Of a DNA stretch of 64,000 nucleotides, positions 33,484 to 47,424 are shown piece after piece. The stretch lies in NCBI GenBank assembly GCA_036365515.1, contig CM070877.1, positions 83,364,522 through 83,428,521 of the forward strand, in the 5' to 3' direction. The position numbers and the translations under genes were made by a program. Positions within the stretch are counted from its first letter, which is position 1; each line of letters starts with the position of its first letter. The stretch comes from Torymus aiolomorphi. Lineage: Eukaryota > Arthropoda > Insecta > Hymenoptera > Torymidae. A model generated the notes under the pieces. The model saw only the letters and a list, made by a program, of their open reading frames with translations. It searched no databases and was not told where the DNA came from.

Positions 33484-34304
33484 TTTTTTGTTCGACTGAT
33501 GCGCACGAGGTCTCCCACATTGAATTTACCATGTGTCGCGCCGACGCGGTGGTGGTGGTGGTGGCGCTGCCGTCGTCGCCACCGATAATTTGAGCTCGCG
33601 CGCTTGGTCAAGTTTTCTCGCGCCTGCGCGGCGTTGTAGATGTCAACGTCGGCGGGTCGCATTCGGGTGCCGCTGTGTAGAGAATGATTGTACGCGTGGA
33701 CAATTTTTTGTAAAACGTCGATATATCGTTTGGTGTTTTGGTGGGAAAAGTATCGCCAGATTCGCTCGCGCAGTGTTCTGTTGAGGCGCTCGACGACTGC
33801 TGCCTTGATATCGGGATTCCTGGCGACGCGAAAGTCAATTCCCCGTCGGTCAAGAAGTTTTTGAAACGCTGCACCGGTAAATTCTTTGCCTCGATTGGTT
33901 TGCACGCACAAGGGTAAACGTGGTTGTGCTCTGTCGATAATGCGCTCGAATGCGTCGGCAACATTGCGCGTCGTTTTATCCATCAATGGTTCAACCCACG
34001 CAAACTTGCCGAGTACATCGACGACTACGAGGATGTAGCAGTGTCCGTCGTTGTAATCCTTTATCGATGTGAGCTGCAGTAAATCACACTCCCACACGTC
34101 GTCGACGTTGCTCACGTTGTAGGTGAGTCGCGGAAAGCGTCTTTTTATCGGGTGATGAAGCGTGTACGCGTCTTGATTGCTCAGCCAGTCGTAAATTTTC
34201 TTCTTCTTCGCCTCTATGCTGGCTGCGTTCAAACGCAGGAGATTCCGCGCGCCCGCGTAGCCCGCCTCGTGCTCGAGATCGTAGTACTGCTTTTCGTAAG
34301 CCAT
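33479..34304 (-). pseudogene. Integrase copy 2 (central, C-terminally truncated)
   Basis: ATG at 34,304. The N-terminus and catalytic core are in one open frame (MAYEKQYYDLEHEAGYAGAR...), with Asp74, Asn137 and Glu172. After about residue 275 the coding sequence is cut by the rearrangement junction and runs into unrelated arm sequence, ending at 33,372. The chromodomain is lost. It is a direct repeat of 31,327 onward, offset by exactly 2,152 bp. Confidence 0.85.
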
Positions 34305-34305
34305 T

Positions 34306-34306
<1 letters not shown>

Positions 34307-34370
<64 letters not shown>
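34307..34370. repeat. (CT)n/(GA)n microsatellite, central copy
   Basis: Same position relative to its neighbours as 32,150-32,214. Confidence 0.9.
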
Positions 34371-34371
<1 letters not shown>

Positions 34372-35161
34372 GCCAGGTCAAATTTGAGCCAGTTTTTCTT
34401 CACTTGTCTGACGGTCTTTTTATTACGGGTGAGAATCGGTGAGCGCGTCGAGTCGTTTGCTGCTGCTGCTGCTGCTGTAGACGACTGCGCTGGCAAGCGT
34501 CGTTTGGCTGTTAGTATTTGCCCTATTTTCAGAACTTTTGGATTTCCGATCAAATCGGCGGGCGTGTCGCTCGCTTTGAGAAATTTCGCAAATTCGTAGC
34601 GGCCAACGGGTGCTTCGTCCTCTGTTCCTGCTGCTGCCGCTGTTTTTTCTTTTTCTGCAGTGCGTCGAGCAATAACTCTGTTATGTTTGTGCGAGGTATG
34701 ACGCGGCCATCGATGCTCACAGTGCCTGTATTGTCCCATTTCAGGCGATTGGGCACTCTTGTTTTCCAGATGTGCAGCATACGGCGCGCTTTGGGTGCGT
34801 GTATTTTTGGCAGGCTCTCGAGTATAGCTTCCTCGCTGAGTGGTCCGAGCGCCTCCTCTATTTCGTCGATTTCGCGCTTCGTCTCGCGCTCCGTCGCTCG
34901 TTCGCTGTCTCGGAAAAAAAGATAGCGACGTAAAATCTGTAGATAATTTAGGCATTTTTCGTAATCATCGCGTGCCGTTTTTGAGCGTAGAACCTCGTAC
35001 ATTTCGGCGTCTAATCGTGAAAAATTATCACCCTGTGTTTGTAAACTTTTTTCTCCCCCCGACTCTTTTGGCTGTGTTGTATCGGGCGGAGTGGATGACG
35101 TCATCGCATGCTGCGCAGCTTGAAACGTGTCCTCTGGTACGAGTATCATCTTGCGTGCCCG
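34368..35161 (-). pseudogene. 266-aa conserved protein (copy 2, truncated and frameshifted)
   Basis: The copy begins in the middle of codon 3 at the junction, so the initiator ATG is missing. Translation could only start at MILVPED. A one-base loss in a T-run near 34,644 splits the frame (34,550-35,149 and 34,368-34,955). Confidence 0.85.
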
Positions 35162-35162
35162 T

Positions 35163-35175
35163 GTGTTTTAAGGTG
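35163..35175 (+). repeat. 13-bp junction repeat GTGTTTTAAGGTG, right
   Basis: Second copy of the 13-mer at 33,471-33,483. Immediately afterwards (CACGCTGATCTCG) the right arm begins. Confidence 0.85.
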
Positions 35176-35221
35176 CTTTGGCACGCTGATCTCGCCAGCC
35201 GCGCGTCAGTTGGAAAAAACT

Positions 35222-35638
35222 ATGGCAGCGGCCAGTCGCATCGGAGCTCAACGTCGGCGCCGCGGGATATAGCCGCGCGGTAATCGTTTTTCCAAGAAAA
35301 ATCTCGCACTCCTCGGTGCGCTCTGTCACGGCGATAAGAAACATCGAGCGGCTATCGCGCGCACGGCCGACAAACCACTCGTCAAGTGCATATGCGAGTG
35401 CGCGTTGAACGTTTTACAAGGGGTCGTAAAATTGAGCGATACCGACAAGAGGTGATTGCGCAGACATAAACACGCGCTTAGAAAGCTGAGTGACGCACGG
35501 GGAAACGGCGATTGGCGCACAAAGAAACGATCGATTGTTCAGAGTGGAGGATCATTTTTACCGCTCTTGCTCGCCCCGATACTCGGAACGCTAATCTCAA
35601 AAATATTTGGATCGGGTGGCGGCGCCGCCACGCGATAA
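35222..35638 (+). pseudogene. pX-like protein (right copy, extra nonsense codon)
   Basis: Same gene as 33,017-33,433. A C-to-T change converts CGA to TGA at about 35,451-35,453, separating the CICECALNVLQG part from the basic and hydrophobic C-terminus. This is a true substitution, not a homopolymer change, and shows that the arms have diverged independently. Confidence 0.7.
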
Positions 35639-35639
35639 G

Positions 35640-36440
35640 ATGGAACGGGCACGCAAGATGATACTCGTACCAGAGGACACGTTTCAAGCTGCGCAGCATG
35701 CGATGACGTCATCCACTCCGCCCGATACAACACAGCCAAAAGAGTTGGGGGGAGAAAAAAGTTTACAAACACAGGGTGATAATTTTTCACGATTAGACGC
35801 CGAAATGTACGAGGTTCTACGCTCAAAAACGGCACGCGATGATTACGAAAAATGCCTAAATTATCTACAGATTTTACGTCGCTATCTTTTTTTCCGAGAC
35901 AGCGAACGAGCGACGGAGCGCGAGACGAAGCGCGAAATCGACGAAATAGAGGAGGCGCTCGGACCACTCAGCGAGGAAGCTATACTCGAGAGCCTGCCAA
36001 AAATACACGCACCCAAAGCGCGCCGCATGCTGCACATCTGGAAAACAAGAGTGCCCAATCGCCTGAAATGGGACAATACAGGCACTGTGAGCATCGATGG
36101 CCGCGTCATACCTCGCACAAACATAACAGAGTTATTGCTCGACGCACTGCAGAAAAAGAAAAAGACAGCGGCAGCAGCAGGAACAGAGGACGAAGCACCC
36201 GTTGGCCGCTACGAATTTGCGAAATTTCTCAAAGCGAGCGACACGCCCGCCGATTTGATCGGAAATCCAAAAGTTCTGAAAATAGGGCAAATACTAACAG
36301 CCAAACGACGCTTGCCAGCGCAGTCGTCTACAGCAGCAGCAGCAGCAGCAAACGACTCGACGCGCTCACCGATTCTCACCCGTAATAAAAAGACCGTCAG
36401 ACAAGTGAAGAAAAACTGGCTCAAATTTGACCTGGCGTGA
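35640..36440 (+). CDS. 266-aa conserved element protein (copy 3, right arm, intact)
   Basis: ATG at 35,640, stop TGA at 36,438. Same length as copy 1 (801 nt), with a few substitutions such as Ser to Leu in the TQPKE(S/L)GG segment. The ATG follows the pX-like stop by one base (TAAGATG). It ends at the GA microsatellite into which the LINE is inserted. Confidence 0.75.
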   Translation: MERARKMILVPEDTFQAAQHAMTSSTPPDTTQPKELGGEKSLQTQGDNFSRLDAEMYEVLRSKTARDDYEKCLNYLQILRRYLFFRDSERATERETKREIDEIEEALGPLSEEAILESLPKIHAPKARRMLHIWKTRVPNRLKWDNTGTVSIDGRVIPRTNITELLLDALQKKKKTAAAAGTEDEAPVGRYEFAKFLKASDTPADLIGNPKVLKIGQILTAKRRLPAQSSTAAAAAANDSTRSPILTRNKKTVRQVKKNWLKFDLA

Positions 36441-39899
<3,459 letters not shown>

Positions 39900-39900
39900 A

Positions 39901-41033
39901 ATGGCTTACGAAAAGCAGTACTACGATCTCGAGCACGAGGCGGCTACGCGGGCGCGCGGAATCTCCTGCGTTTGAACGCAGCCAGCATAGAGGCGAAGAA
40001 GAAGAAAATTTACGACTGGCTGAGCAATCAAGACGCGTACACGCTTCATCACCCGATAAAAAGACGCTTTCCGCGACTCACCTACAACGTGAGCAACGTC
40101 GACGACGTGTGGGAGTGTGATTTACTGCAGCTCACATCGATAAAGGATTACAACGACGGACACTGCTACATCCTCGTAGTCGTCGATGTACTCGGCAAGT
40201 TTGCGTGGGTTGAACCATTGATGGATAAAACGACGCGCAATGTTGCCGACGCATTCGAGCGCATTATCGACAGAGCACAACCACGTTTACCCTTGTGCGT
40301 GCAAACCAATCGAGGCAAAGAATTTACCGGTGCAGCGTTTCAAAAACTTCTTGACCGACGGGGAATTGACTTTCGCGTCGCCAGGAATCCCGATATCAAG
40401 GCAGCAGTCGTCGAGCGCCTCAACAGAACACTGCGCGAGCGAATCTGGCGATACTTTTCCCACCAAAACACCAAACGATATATCGACGTTTTACAAAAAA
40501 TTGTCCACGCGTACAATCATTCTCTACACAGCGGCACCCGAATGCGACCCGCCGACGTTGACATCTACAACGCCGCGCAGGCGCGAGAAAACTTGACCAA
40601 GCGCGCGAGCTCAAATTATCGGTGGCGACGACGGCAGCGCCACCACCACCACCACCGCGTCGGCGCGACACATGGTAAATTCAATGTGGGAGACCTCGTG
40701 CGCATCAGTCGAACAAAAAACACCTTCGAGCGCGGATACGAGAACAATTTCAGCGAGGAAATTTTTAAGATAGCGCGCGTATCGCGACGGCAAGGGCTGC
40801 ACACGTACATTCTTCGGGACTTGAACGACGAGATCATAGACGGCTTCTTTTACAAAGAGGAACTCGTACGCGTCGGGCGCGAGCGTCTGGCGCCCGATAA
40901 GAATTTCAAGATCGAACGCGTCGTGCGCGAGAGAGGGCGCGGCGCCAACAAGCAGCTGCTTGTCAAGTGGCTCGGCTATCCGGATAAATTTAATTCTTGG
41001 GTAAAAGCTAGTCAGCTCGAAAAAATCGTGTAA
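39901..41033 (+). pseudogene. Integrase copy 3 (right arm; one early frameshift)
   Basis: ATG at 39,901. One G is missing from a G-run near 39,941-39,944, putting the first ~14 codons out of frame with the rest. From there the frame is open through the core (Asp74, Asn137, Glu172) to a complete chromodomain-like C-terminus (FKIERVVRERG...KWLGYPDKFNSW). Full length is about 377 aa. The stop is 17 nt before the penton start. Confidence 0.85.
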
Positions 41034-41050
41034 AAAGCAAGCAAGCAAGC

Positions 41051-41863
41051 ATGGACACGTACGAAGATTTTTACATGGTGCTGCCTAGCAACAGCAGTAT
41101 GAATTACTTTCCCGATAATAAAACTAGCTGCTTCACGACGCACTTACCGCGCGAGATCAAATTACACGGCGAATGGCTCGTCGGGCTGGTGGAAATACAC
41201 GTGCCATGCAGCGTCGTACATTTTCAAGAGGAGGACGCCTTCTACAAGTTTTCCACGTACGACGACGACGACGCGCAACTCGTGGAGGAAAAATATTGTA
41301 ATATACCCGTTGGAATTTATGACTCACTCTTTGAGCTGGCGGACGCGATAAACAGCTCGAATGAAACCTATCGGCATCAAATGCTCGAACCCGTTAAAAC
41401 ACGTCGCGGCTATTACGCGATAAGGCGCAAGTGCGACTGTGCACAGCTACACGAGACTTATTTCAACGAAAAATGCGTCGTATATTTGGCTTCGATGACA
41501 CTCCGGAGAAGCAAAAATACCTTTACCACTCTAAACGACGAGGGCGAAAGGGACATAGTCGCCGCGAGACCTGCATCGCTCTCTCGAGCAATTCCCGACC
41601 AGCTGTATGTTTACACAGACATATGCGAACCCTACACAGTGGGGGATACCCAAGCGGCACTCTTGCGCATAGTTTCCATGGATACCTTTAAATTCAGATA
41701 TGGATGCAGCACTGTCCAGCGCTTCGCACCCGCTCACTACATACCGCTTCTCTATCACAATTTTAATAATGTTATTATAGATATAAGAGATCAGCACGGG
41801 CGGCGCATACCATTCGAGTATGGTACGTTGACGGTGACGCTACACTTTAGGCGCAATCGCTAA
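41051..41863 (+). CDS. Penton-like minor capsid protein (right copy, open but locally shifted)
   Basis: A 270-codon frame from ATG 41,051 to TAA 41,861. Compared with the left copy it has one A fewer at an A-run near 41,470 and one T fewer near 41,523. About 17 codons between them are therefore read out of phase, and the LGF-like FGFDDTPEKQ segment is lost. The C-terminal IPFEYGTLTVTLHF block is present. The product would be vertex capsid protein with a scrambled central loop. The stop is one base before the next ATG (TAAcATG). Confidence 0.75.
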   Translation: MDTYEDFYMVLPSNSSMNYFPDNKTSCFTTHLPREIKLHGEWLVGLVEIHVPCSVVHFQEEDAFYKFSTYDDDDAQLVEEKYCNIPVGIYDSLFELADAINSSNETYRHQMLEPVKTRRGYYAIRRKCDCAQLHETYFNEKCVVYLASMTLRRSKNTFTTLNDEGERDIVAARPASLSRAIPDQLYVYTDICEPYTVGDTQAALLRIVSMDTFKFRYGCSTVQRFAPAHYIPLLYHNFNNVIIDIRDQHGRRIPFEYGTLTVTLHFRRNR

Positions 41864-41864
41864 C

Positions 41865-42375
41865 ATGGCACATTATACTCGCTATTACGACGAACAGATC
41901 GTAGATGTCGTAAGAAACGTTTTTGCCGGCTCGCCATTTCAGAGGGGCCGAGGTGTAGGGCGTGGCTAGGTGGCCTCTTTCGCCGCATTCTGCCATATGT
42001 CACGAGCGGCGCTAGGGCAGTGGGTAAGGAGACGCTGCGCGCAGGTATAAAAGTTCTCGACGACGTTGCCAACACAGGGAGCAGTTTCAAGGAGGCTGTA
42101 AAAACGAGGGCCCGTGAATCGGGTCGAAATCTCAAGCGTAAAGCGGCCGAGAAAATAGCAGAAGTTATGAAAGGTTCAGGCTATAAAACAACCAACCGAG
42201 TCAAACGTCGACGTCAGTCGCGAAAGTCACGCGGCCCCGTTCGCACCGTGCGCCCCAAACGCAAGAGGGCCATAAAAGTGCCAGCATCCGGCGGACGAAA
42301 ATCGCGCAAAGGAGGTAGAAAAACCGCCAAACACCGACGTTTCGAAGCGTTAGCGATATTTTCGGGCCAAAGTAA
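41865..42375 (+). pseudogene. Basic core/minor virion protein (right copy)
   Basis: ATG at 41,865, in frame through FAGSPFQRGRGVG. A one-base loss near 41,955-41,962 then breaks the frame, and the body resumes at 42,020 (GKETLRAGIKVLDDV). A further change near 42,318-42,330 shifts the last ~15 codons. Near 41,915-41,925 the sequence GTAGATGTCGTA replaces the left arm's GGGGTGGCGTG. This is the largest non-homopolymer difference I saw between the arms' coding regions. Confidence 0.6.
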
Positions 42376-42391
42376 ATAGAAAAAAAAGAAA

Positions 42392-43718
42392 ATGTCTTTC
42401 TTACACTCGCACTCGTCAGAGTGTATGTCGAGCGAGCTTGATCTTTTTACACTCCCCGCGACTCAAACTTCGATCGAAGGCAGCAGTTTTCTGAACTATA
42501 AGCCCGTGTCGTCGATCAGCGATGAAGGCGACGCGCCGATCGAATTTGTCGTACCCAGCGCCAGCGAGCATTACATCGATCTCGCGCACACCATGCTGTA
42601 CGTAAAGGCACAGATATTACCGATCCCGACGTGAATTTAAAAGTTGCGCCCGTAAACAACCTTCTTCACTCAATGTTCAATCAAATCGATATTTTTCTCA
42701 ATCAAAAACTTGTCTCGCCGCCAAACAACGCGTATCCCTACAGAGCTTACATCGAGTCGCTGTTGAGTTATTCACCGGCAGCCAAAGAGTCTCATCTGAC
42801 GGCTAGCCTCTGGTACGATGACACACCGGCTTGCTTCGAGGCGACCCCACAAAATCAAGGAGCGGGCTCTAACAAGGGCCTCGTCAATCGTCAAAACTAT
42901 ACGCTCGGCGGAAAGACATTCGACATGATTGACCATCTGCACTGCGACTTGTTTAATCAAGATAAAATGCTTATCAATGGTGTCGAAATGCGCGTGCGCC
43001 TAGTGCGGAGCAAAGACGCCTTTTGTCTGATGGACAGCACAGACGATGGACAATTTGGCATAAGGATAAAAGAAGCTACGCTCATTATTCGTCGCGTGAA
43101 AATAAACCCCGGTATTTTAATCGCGCACGCCAATACTTTGGCCAAGGCAACTGCCAAGTATCCCATAACGCGCGTCGAAATCAAAACTTTCACGCTTCAC
43201 GCCGGTATACACGGCGACAGCATCGATAATGCAATTCTAGGCCAACTGCCGAAACGCGTAATCATCGGTTTCGTAGATAACAGAGCGTTCAACGGAAATC
43301 GGCGACTTAATCCTTTCAACTTTCAACACTTCGACATAAATTACCTCTCCTCTACCTCGATGGTGTCCAAATTCCGAGCAAACCATTACAGCCACACTTT
43401 ACCGGGAACAATGCCTCGTTTATCGAAGCCTTTCAAACACTCTACTCGGGCACCGGTATACATTTCCTCAACGAGGGCCTCGGCATAAACAGAGCCAATT
43501 ATTCACAAGGCTATTTTCTCACAGCTTTCGATCTCACGCCCGACTTATCGGCTCACTGTCACACGCACTGGAATCTCGTGCGGTCGGGTAGCGTGCGTAT
43601 AGAAGTAGGCTTCGAAGTCGCGCCGACAACTACGATAAACTGTATTGTTTATGCCGAATACGATAACATTCTCGAAATCGACTCCACTCGACAAATTTTA
43701 TCGGATTTCAGTGCCTAA
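42392..43718 (+). pseudogene. Major capsid protein (right copy, two frameshifts)
   Basis: ATG at 42,392, 16 nt after the core protein stop. 42,392-42,634 encodes the N-terminus. 42,631 onward continues in the -1 frame, the same defect as on the left arm. A second, right-arm-only change (CC for CCC near 43,346-43,350) leaves the C-terminal third in another frame to the TAA at 43,716. The conserved segments and expected double-jelly-roll length (~442 aa) match the left copy. Confidence 0.85.
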
Positions 43719-43898
43719 ATGCTGACGTCAGCACTACAGGTGGCGTCAGTCTCGCCGGACGTAAAAAGTGGGGGACAAAAGTGGTGGAGGGTGCGCTAAC
43801 GACGTACGCTCTATGCCACCTCGCGTCACTTCGTTTTTTCTCTCGCACCCGGCAGCATACACGCACTTTTGCGCGCGCGCGCGCGCACCCCAAACAGC

Positions 43899-44606
43899 AT
43901 GGACTACGTAATAGATATTCAAGGCTTCCGTGATACCGAAAAAAAATTTTTGCCAAAGGAGGTGGCAATCATTTGTCTGCAGAAAAAAATTATGGATCAC
44001 TGGATAGTACAGCCGCCCTGCAGCTTCGATGACTTGCCTGATGAGGTTAAACAGACCAATACTTACTGCGCTGTTGACATTCATGGACTTCATTGGTTCG
44101 AGGGGGAAGTGAGTCTTCGCCAGTTGCATCGACATCTCTACAATATCGCCCGAGGGGCGAGAAGAATTTACGTACGCAGCGAGGAGAAGGCCCGCTACAT
44201 CGAAACACTATTTGGACGCTGTATATGTAACTTGGAGAAATACGCTTCTCCAACATTTGGCAAGTTCAACAGTATTTTTCCAAAAAACACCGTGTGCGCC
44301 ACGCATTCGCAGAAAAAGCAAAAAGAATTTTGTGCCTTATACAAGGCTAATCAAATAAAGAAATGGCTACGCTCGCTACTACCCGAAGAATGGCGGCTTA
44401 CTTTGAAGGAAAGGGTGAATAGTGAAATGTATTTTTCAGCGCTTCACGAGTACCACAGCAAGGAGAAGAAAAAAACTCTGCGGATTGTAGAGAAATCGGA
44501 CGATGATGATGACTACGAGGCAAAAGATACAAATAGCAACGATTCGAATAGTTGCAACATATACTTCACAGCTGGCGGCGACTCTGCATCATTGTCTCAA
44601 GAATGA
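43899..44606 (+). CDS. DIQGF-family protein (right copy, intact, 235 aa)
   Basis: ATG at 43,899 (MDYVIDIQGFRD). The layout is that of a protein family common in arthropod genomes: DIQGF at the start, HWIVQPPCSFDDLP, HGLHWFEG, a basic RRIYVR segment, NLEKYASPTF, then CATHSQ...FCALYKANQIKKW. The last resembles a C/H...CAL..A..LKxW metal-binding end. DxxGF followed by later acidic residues could be an RNase H-fold nuclease core, but catalysis is unproven. The Asp/Ser-rich tail overlaps the protease start by 4 nt (ATGA). Its role in the element is unknown. Confidence 0.75.
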   Translation: MDYVIDIQGFRDTEKKFLPKEVAIICLQKKIMDHWIVQPPCSFDDLPDEVKQTNTYCAVDIHGLHWFEGEVSLRQLHRHLYNIARGARRIYVRSEEKARYIETLFGRCICNLEKYASPTFGKFNSIFPKNTVCATHSQKKQKEFCALYKANQIKKWLRSLLPEEWRLTLKERVNSEMYFSALHEYHSKEKKKTLRIVEKSDDDDDYEAKDTNSNDSNSCNIYFTAGGDSASLSQE

Positions 44607-45161
44607 ACACCCGATAAAATAACACGAGCCATCAGTGGGCTCGCTGCTAATTCGATCGGAGTCTACGCCGCTGACCATATACCATGGCGCTTGAGCCTTC
44701 CCGCAGCCGTCGTGACTAATATCGACACGGCGGATAAACCTGGATCTCACTGGGTGGCATTCTACATAGATCGTTATGCAAGAGGCACCTACTTTGACAG
44801 CTACGGTCTGGGACCAAAGTCGCGCTGGCATCTCGACCGACTCGGAAGAAATTGCAAGCGTCTCGTGTGGAACAAGAAAAAGTTGCAGAGCATCGATTCG
44901 AAAGTCTGCGGTGAATATTGTATTATGTTTTTGTATTTTATGTGTAGCGGGCGTAGTTTACGCACTTTTTGTCAAGTCTTTACGCGCGATTCTCGCGCGA
45001 ACGACAAATTAGTTGCCAAGTTTTATGAAAATGTCAGGAGAAAAGGTCGCGATAAAAAACTAAGAAAACAAAAGAAAATGCGTCGCGTGAACAATTTTCC
45101 GCGGGCAACTTCCGCAGGGGCAGGATTTTGTATGCAATCGTGTAAACCATTGTCGCAATAA
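44603..45161 (+). pseudogene. Adenovirus-type protease (right copy, broken at codon 5)
   Basis: Starts MNTR then TAA. Here GATAAAAT replaces the left copy's GAGAAAT, a substitution plus one inserted base, giving both a stop and a shift. From about 44,640 the frame is open to 45,161 with His, Asp, Gln and Cys catalytic positions intact. Confidence 0.9.
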
Positions 45162-45740
45162 TGATGATGTCGCCGTTCTTTGTTCTATTGTATGGTGTTA
45201 ATTTTAATGATTTTTCTTCTTTGTGTGTATGAATAGTTTGTAGGCTTTTCTATGCGCTTTGTACTTTTAACATTTTAGTTTAATATCCCTGGAGCAAAAC
45301 ACATTCAATTTTAGTTTGTAAGTAATCAGTCCCGGTTGTACGCGCTGCTTTAAAATTTATGTAATCATAGTTTGTAAGTTTTTGTGTATTTTTACTATGT
45401 AAGTTTTTTTCTTAATAATCTGATCGATCGATTAAACTTTTTTTTTACCAAAACGACTTCTTTCATTTATCGAACCCACACTCTTCCAGTAAATTAGCCG
45501 ATCCCCTTCGTTTCCTCGAAAAAAAAAGTAATAGTCGGATTTCATTTTTGTTCACACACACACACACACACACACACACGCGCGCATGACTAAAAACACG
45601 ATGAAACGCGTTGCTTGCAAGTCTAGCCTTGGCTTTTCTTGGAATAGTTATCGATATTTACGCACTGATCGCGTTTCTCTCTATTGAACAAAACTTATCT
45701 ACACGTACGTGACTAAAATTGATGACCTCATTTCCGCTGT
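45162..45740. other. AT-rich spacer after the protease (right arm), with (CA)n
   Basis: Noncoding. It contains a (CA)n run at about 45,553-45,581 and one copy of the ~150-bp direct repeat (TTACCAAAACGACTTC...) whose partner is near 47,790-47,900. The left-arm equivalent is 26,350-26,895. Confidence 0.6.
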
Positions 45741-46030
45741 TACCGAATACTCAAGCGTAATAAAATACCTCTTGAACTACGATATGCATCGATTTATCAA
45801 AGGCAACGTTAAAATCTCGCTTATCGATAAATATTTTCAAAACAAAGATATCTTTCTCTTTGAGAATAGATCGTGTTTCTCTCTTGTACATTTCCGGTGT
45901 TACCGATGAACTCACGCGTAATAAAATACCTCTTGAACTACGATATGTATCGATTTATCAAAGGCACCGTTAAAATCGCGCTTATCGATAAATATTTTCA
46001 AAACAAAGATATCTTTCTCTTTGAGAATAA
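45740..46030. repeat. 162-bp tandem duplication (right arm)
   Basis: GCGTAATAAAATACCTCTTG at about 45,754 and 45,916 marks two units. Counterpart of 26,020-26,345. Confidence 0.8.
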
Positions 46031-46205
46031 TTTTTCGCACAAGGTCTTCCCCCACCACCACCACGCTCCAACAGCATGTATACGTCGCGATCTGTCATTG
46101 GATAAATGCTTACCACCACCACCACCATCGCCACCCACTGCGCAAAGGAGGGAGGTACGCGCTCGTACGCGTATAGAGAACCATAGGGCATCGCGAGCGG
46201 GATAA
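45906..46205 (+). CDS. Possible 99-aa His/Pro-rich protein (right copy)
   Basis: Same frame as 25,850-26,149, open on both arms. One Pro codon differs (PPPPS against PPPPP). No family recognised. Confidence 0.35.
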   Translation: MNSRVIKYLLNYDMYRFIKGTVKIALIDKYFQNKDIFLFENNFSHKVFPHHHHAPTACIRRDLSLDKCLPPPPPSPPTAQRREVRARTRIENHRASRAG

Positions 46206-46369
46206 TATAGTAGAAGCGCAGCAGCCGAAAGCACGACATCTCTACCGCCGAGCAGTATTTTCTTAAAAAGAAAGCACGAACCGCACTGTACACTATCTAA
46301 AAAAACACATCATCTCGGGCGTTGCCGTCAGTATTATTTTTATTAAAAGTGCGCGTAAAAAGTGTTAAA

Positions 46370-47287
46370 ATGAATCAAGAGAATATTCCGCACACGCTGC
46401 TATTCAGCACGTGCTACGCTCTCAATAAATCGCACTCAAAGTTTGTCTATCTCGGCTTACAATACTTCGGCAAACAGTTTCGCCCTGTTATTCAATTTGG
46501 CGGCGGTGTTTCACCTCACAAATACGTCACTATGGACAAACCTAGCTGGGAAAAATTCACGGAACATTTTGTCACCATTCAAGAATATCTGATCAACGAG
46601 AATCGAACACCTAGAAAAATCATCCTACCCGCCCACGACATTTCATTGATGCTCTGCTACAGCTCAAAAGCCGTATCCGTCAACCATAGTCGGGAAATTA
46701 CACCACCTGACTTCTCGAGCTGCTACGAACACGAGACCCAGGACTGGGATACCACCGATGGACGCAGTCCCTGTCTCACGCATGGCATAATACACGACGA
46801 CGATACCGTCAGCACCACCAGCACCAGCACCACCAGCACCACCCTCACCACCGCCACCACCACCGCTGCAGCCACCGACGACGACGACGAACCACCCAAA
46901 AAGAAGAGAAAGATCGACATTTTACCGAGTGTTGTGATGCAGTTAAAGACATTTGCGCACTTGAAAAAATTACGCGAGTGTATAAATTTTAGATTCAAAC
47001 AACTAGAAAATATCGTGATATTTGTTAATTCCGCGGTAGAGTTAATTATTAATAACATCAAAATAAACATTCGTGAAAAAAACGACGAGAATATAATACA
47101 CTCATTTTTTGACGGCATAACTTTTCTAAAAATATTCGACGAACTAAAAGAAAATTTAAAATCTAATGTGAACGATCGCGTAGGTTATTCAAACTTTAGA
47201 GAAACCGACGTAGAGAGATTGTTTTTAGAACTTCGCACTCTGTATTTACACATTCTGGAAAAAGAAGTACACGAAAGCATCCAATAA
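46370..47287 (+). CDS. Unknown 305-aa nuclear-type protein (right copy)
   Basis: ATG at 46,370 after AAGTGTTAAA. It has the same domain layout as the left copy: compact N-terminus, Thr-rich linker, PPKKKRK, helical C-terminus. The stop codon TAA (47,285-47,287) lies inside AATAAA (47,283-47,288), so stop and polyadenylation signal are merged. Both arms keep this frame intact, unlike most neighbours, which argues that it is a real gene. Confidence 0.7.
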   Translation: MNQENIPHTLLFSTCYALNKSHSKFVYLGLQYFGKQFRPVIQFGGGVSPHKYVTMDKPSWEKFTEHFVTIQEYLINENRTPRKIILPAHDISLMLCYSSKAVSVNHSREITPPDFSSCYEHETQDWDTTDGRSPCLTHGIIHDDDTVSTTSTSTTSTTLTTATTTAAATDDDDEPPKKKRKIDILPSVVMQLKTFAHLKKLRECINFRFKQLENIVIFVNSAVELIINNIKINIREKNDENIIHSFFDGITFLKIFDELKENLKSNVNDRVGYSNFRETDVERLFLELRTLYLHILEKEVHESIQ

Positions 47288-47424
47288 ATACACATTATTC
47301 GCACATTTGATTTTTTACTTGCGTCATCATCATGCCCATCACCACCACCACCACCACATAAATATAAGTAAAGGACAACACTGCGATAAAACAGTAGAGC
47401 TGCGATCCTCATCGAGACAACATC

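Larger units (their letters stand above)
33479..35161 (-). repeat. Central third copy (direct repeat of 31,327-33,009)
   Basis: This 1,683-bp segment repeats the integrase-microsatellite-266-aa-gene block in the same orientation as the left arm. Offsets at both ends are identical (2,152 bp) although two homopolymers differ by one base each in opposite directions (T-runs near 31,984/34,140 and 32,492/34,644). Confidence 0.9.

Noticed and set aside
42392..42634. Programmed -1 frameshift in the major capsid gene
   Set aside because: No slippery heptamer or obvious downstream structure at the frame change. A fixed indel is simpler.
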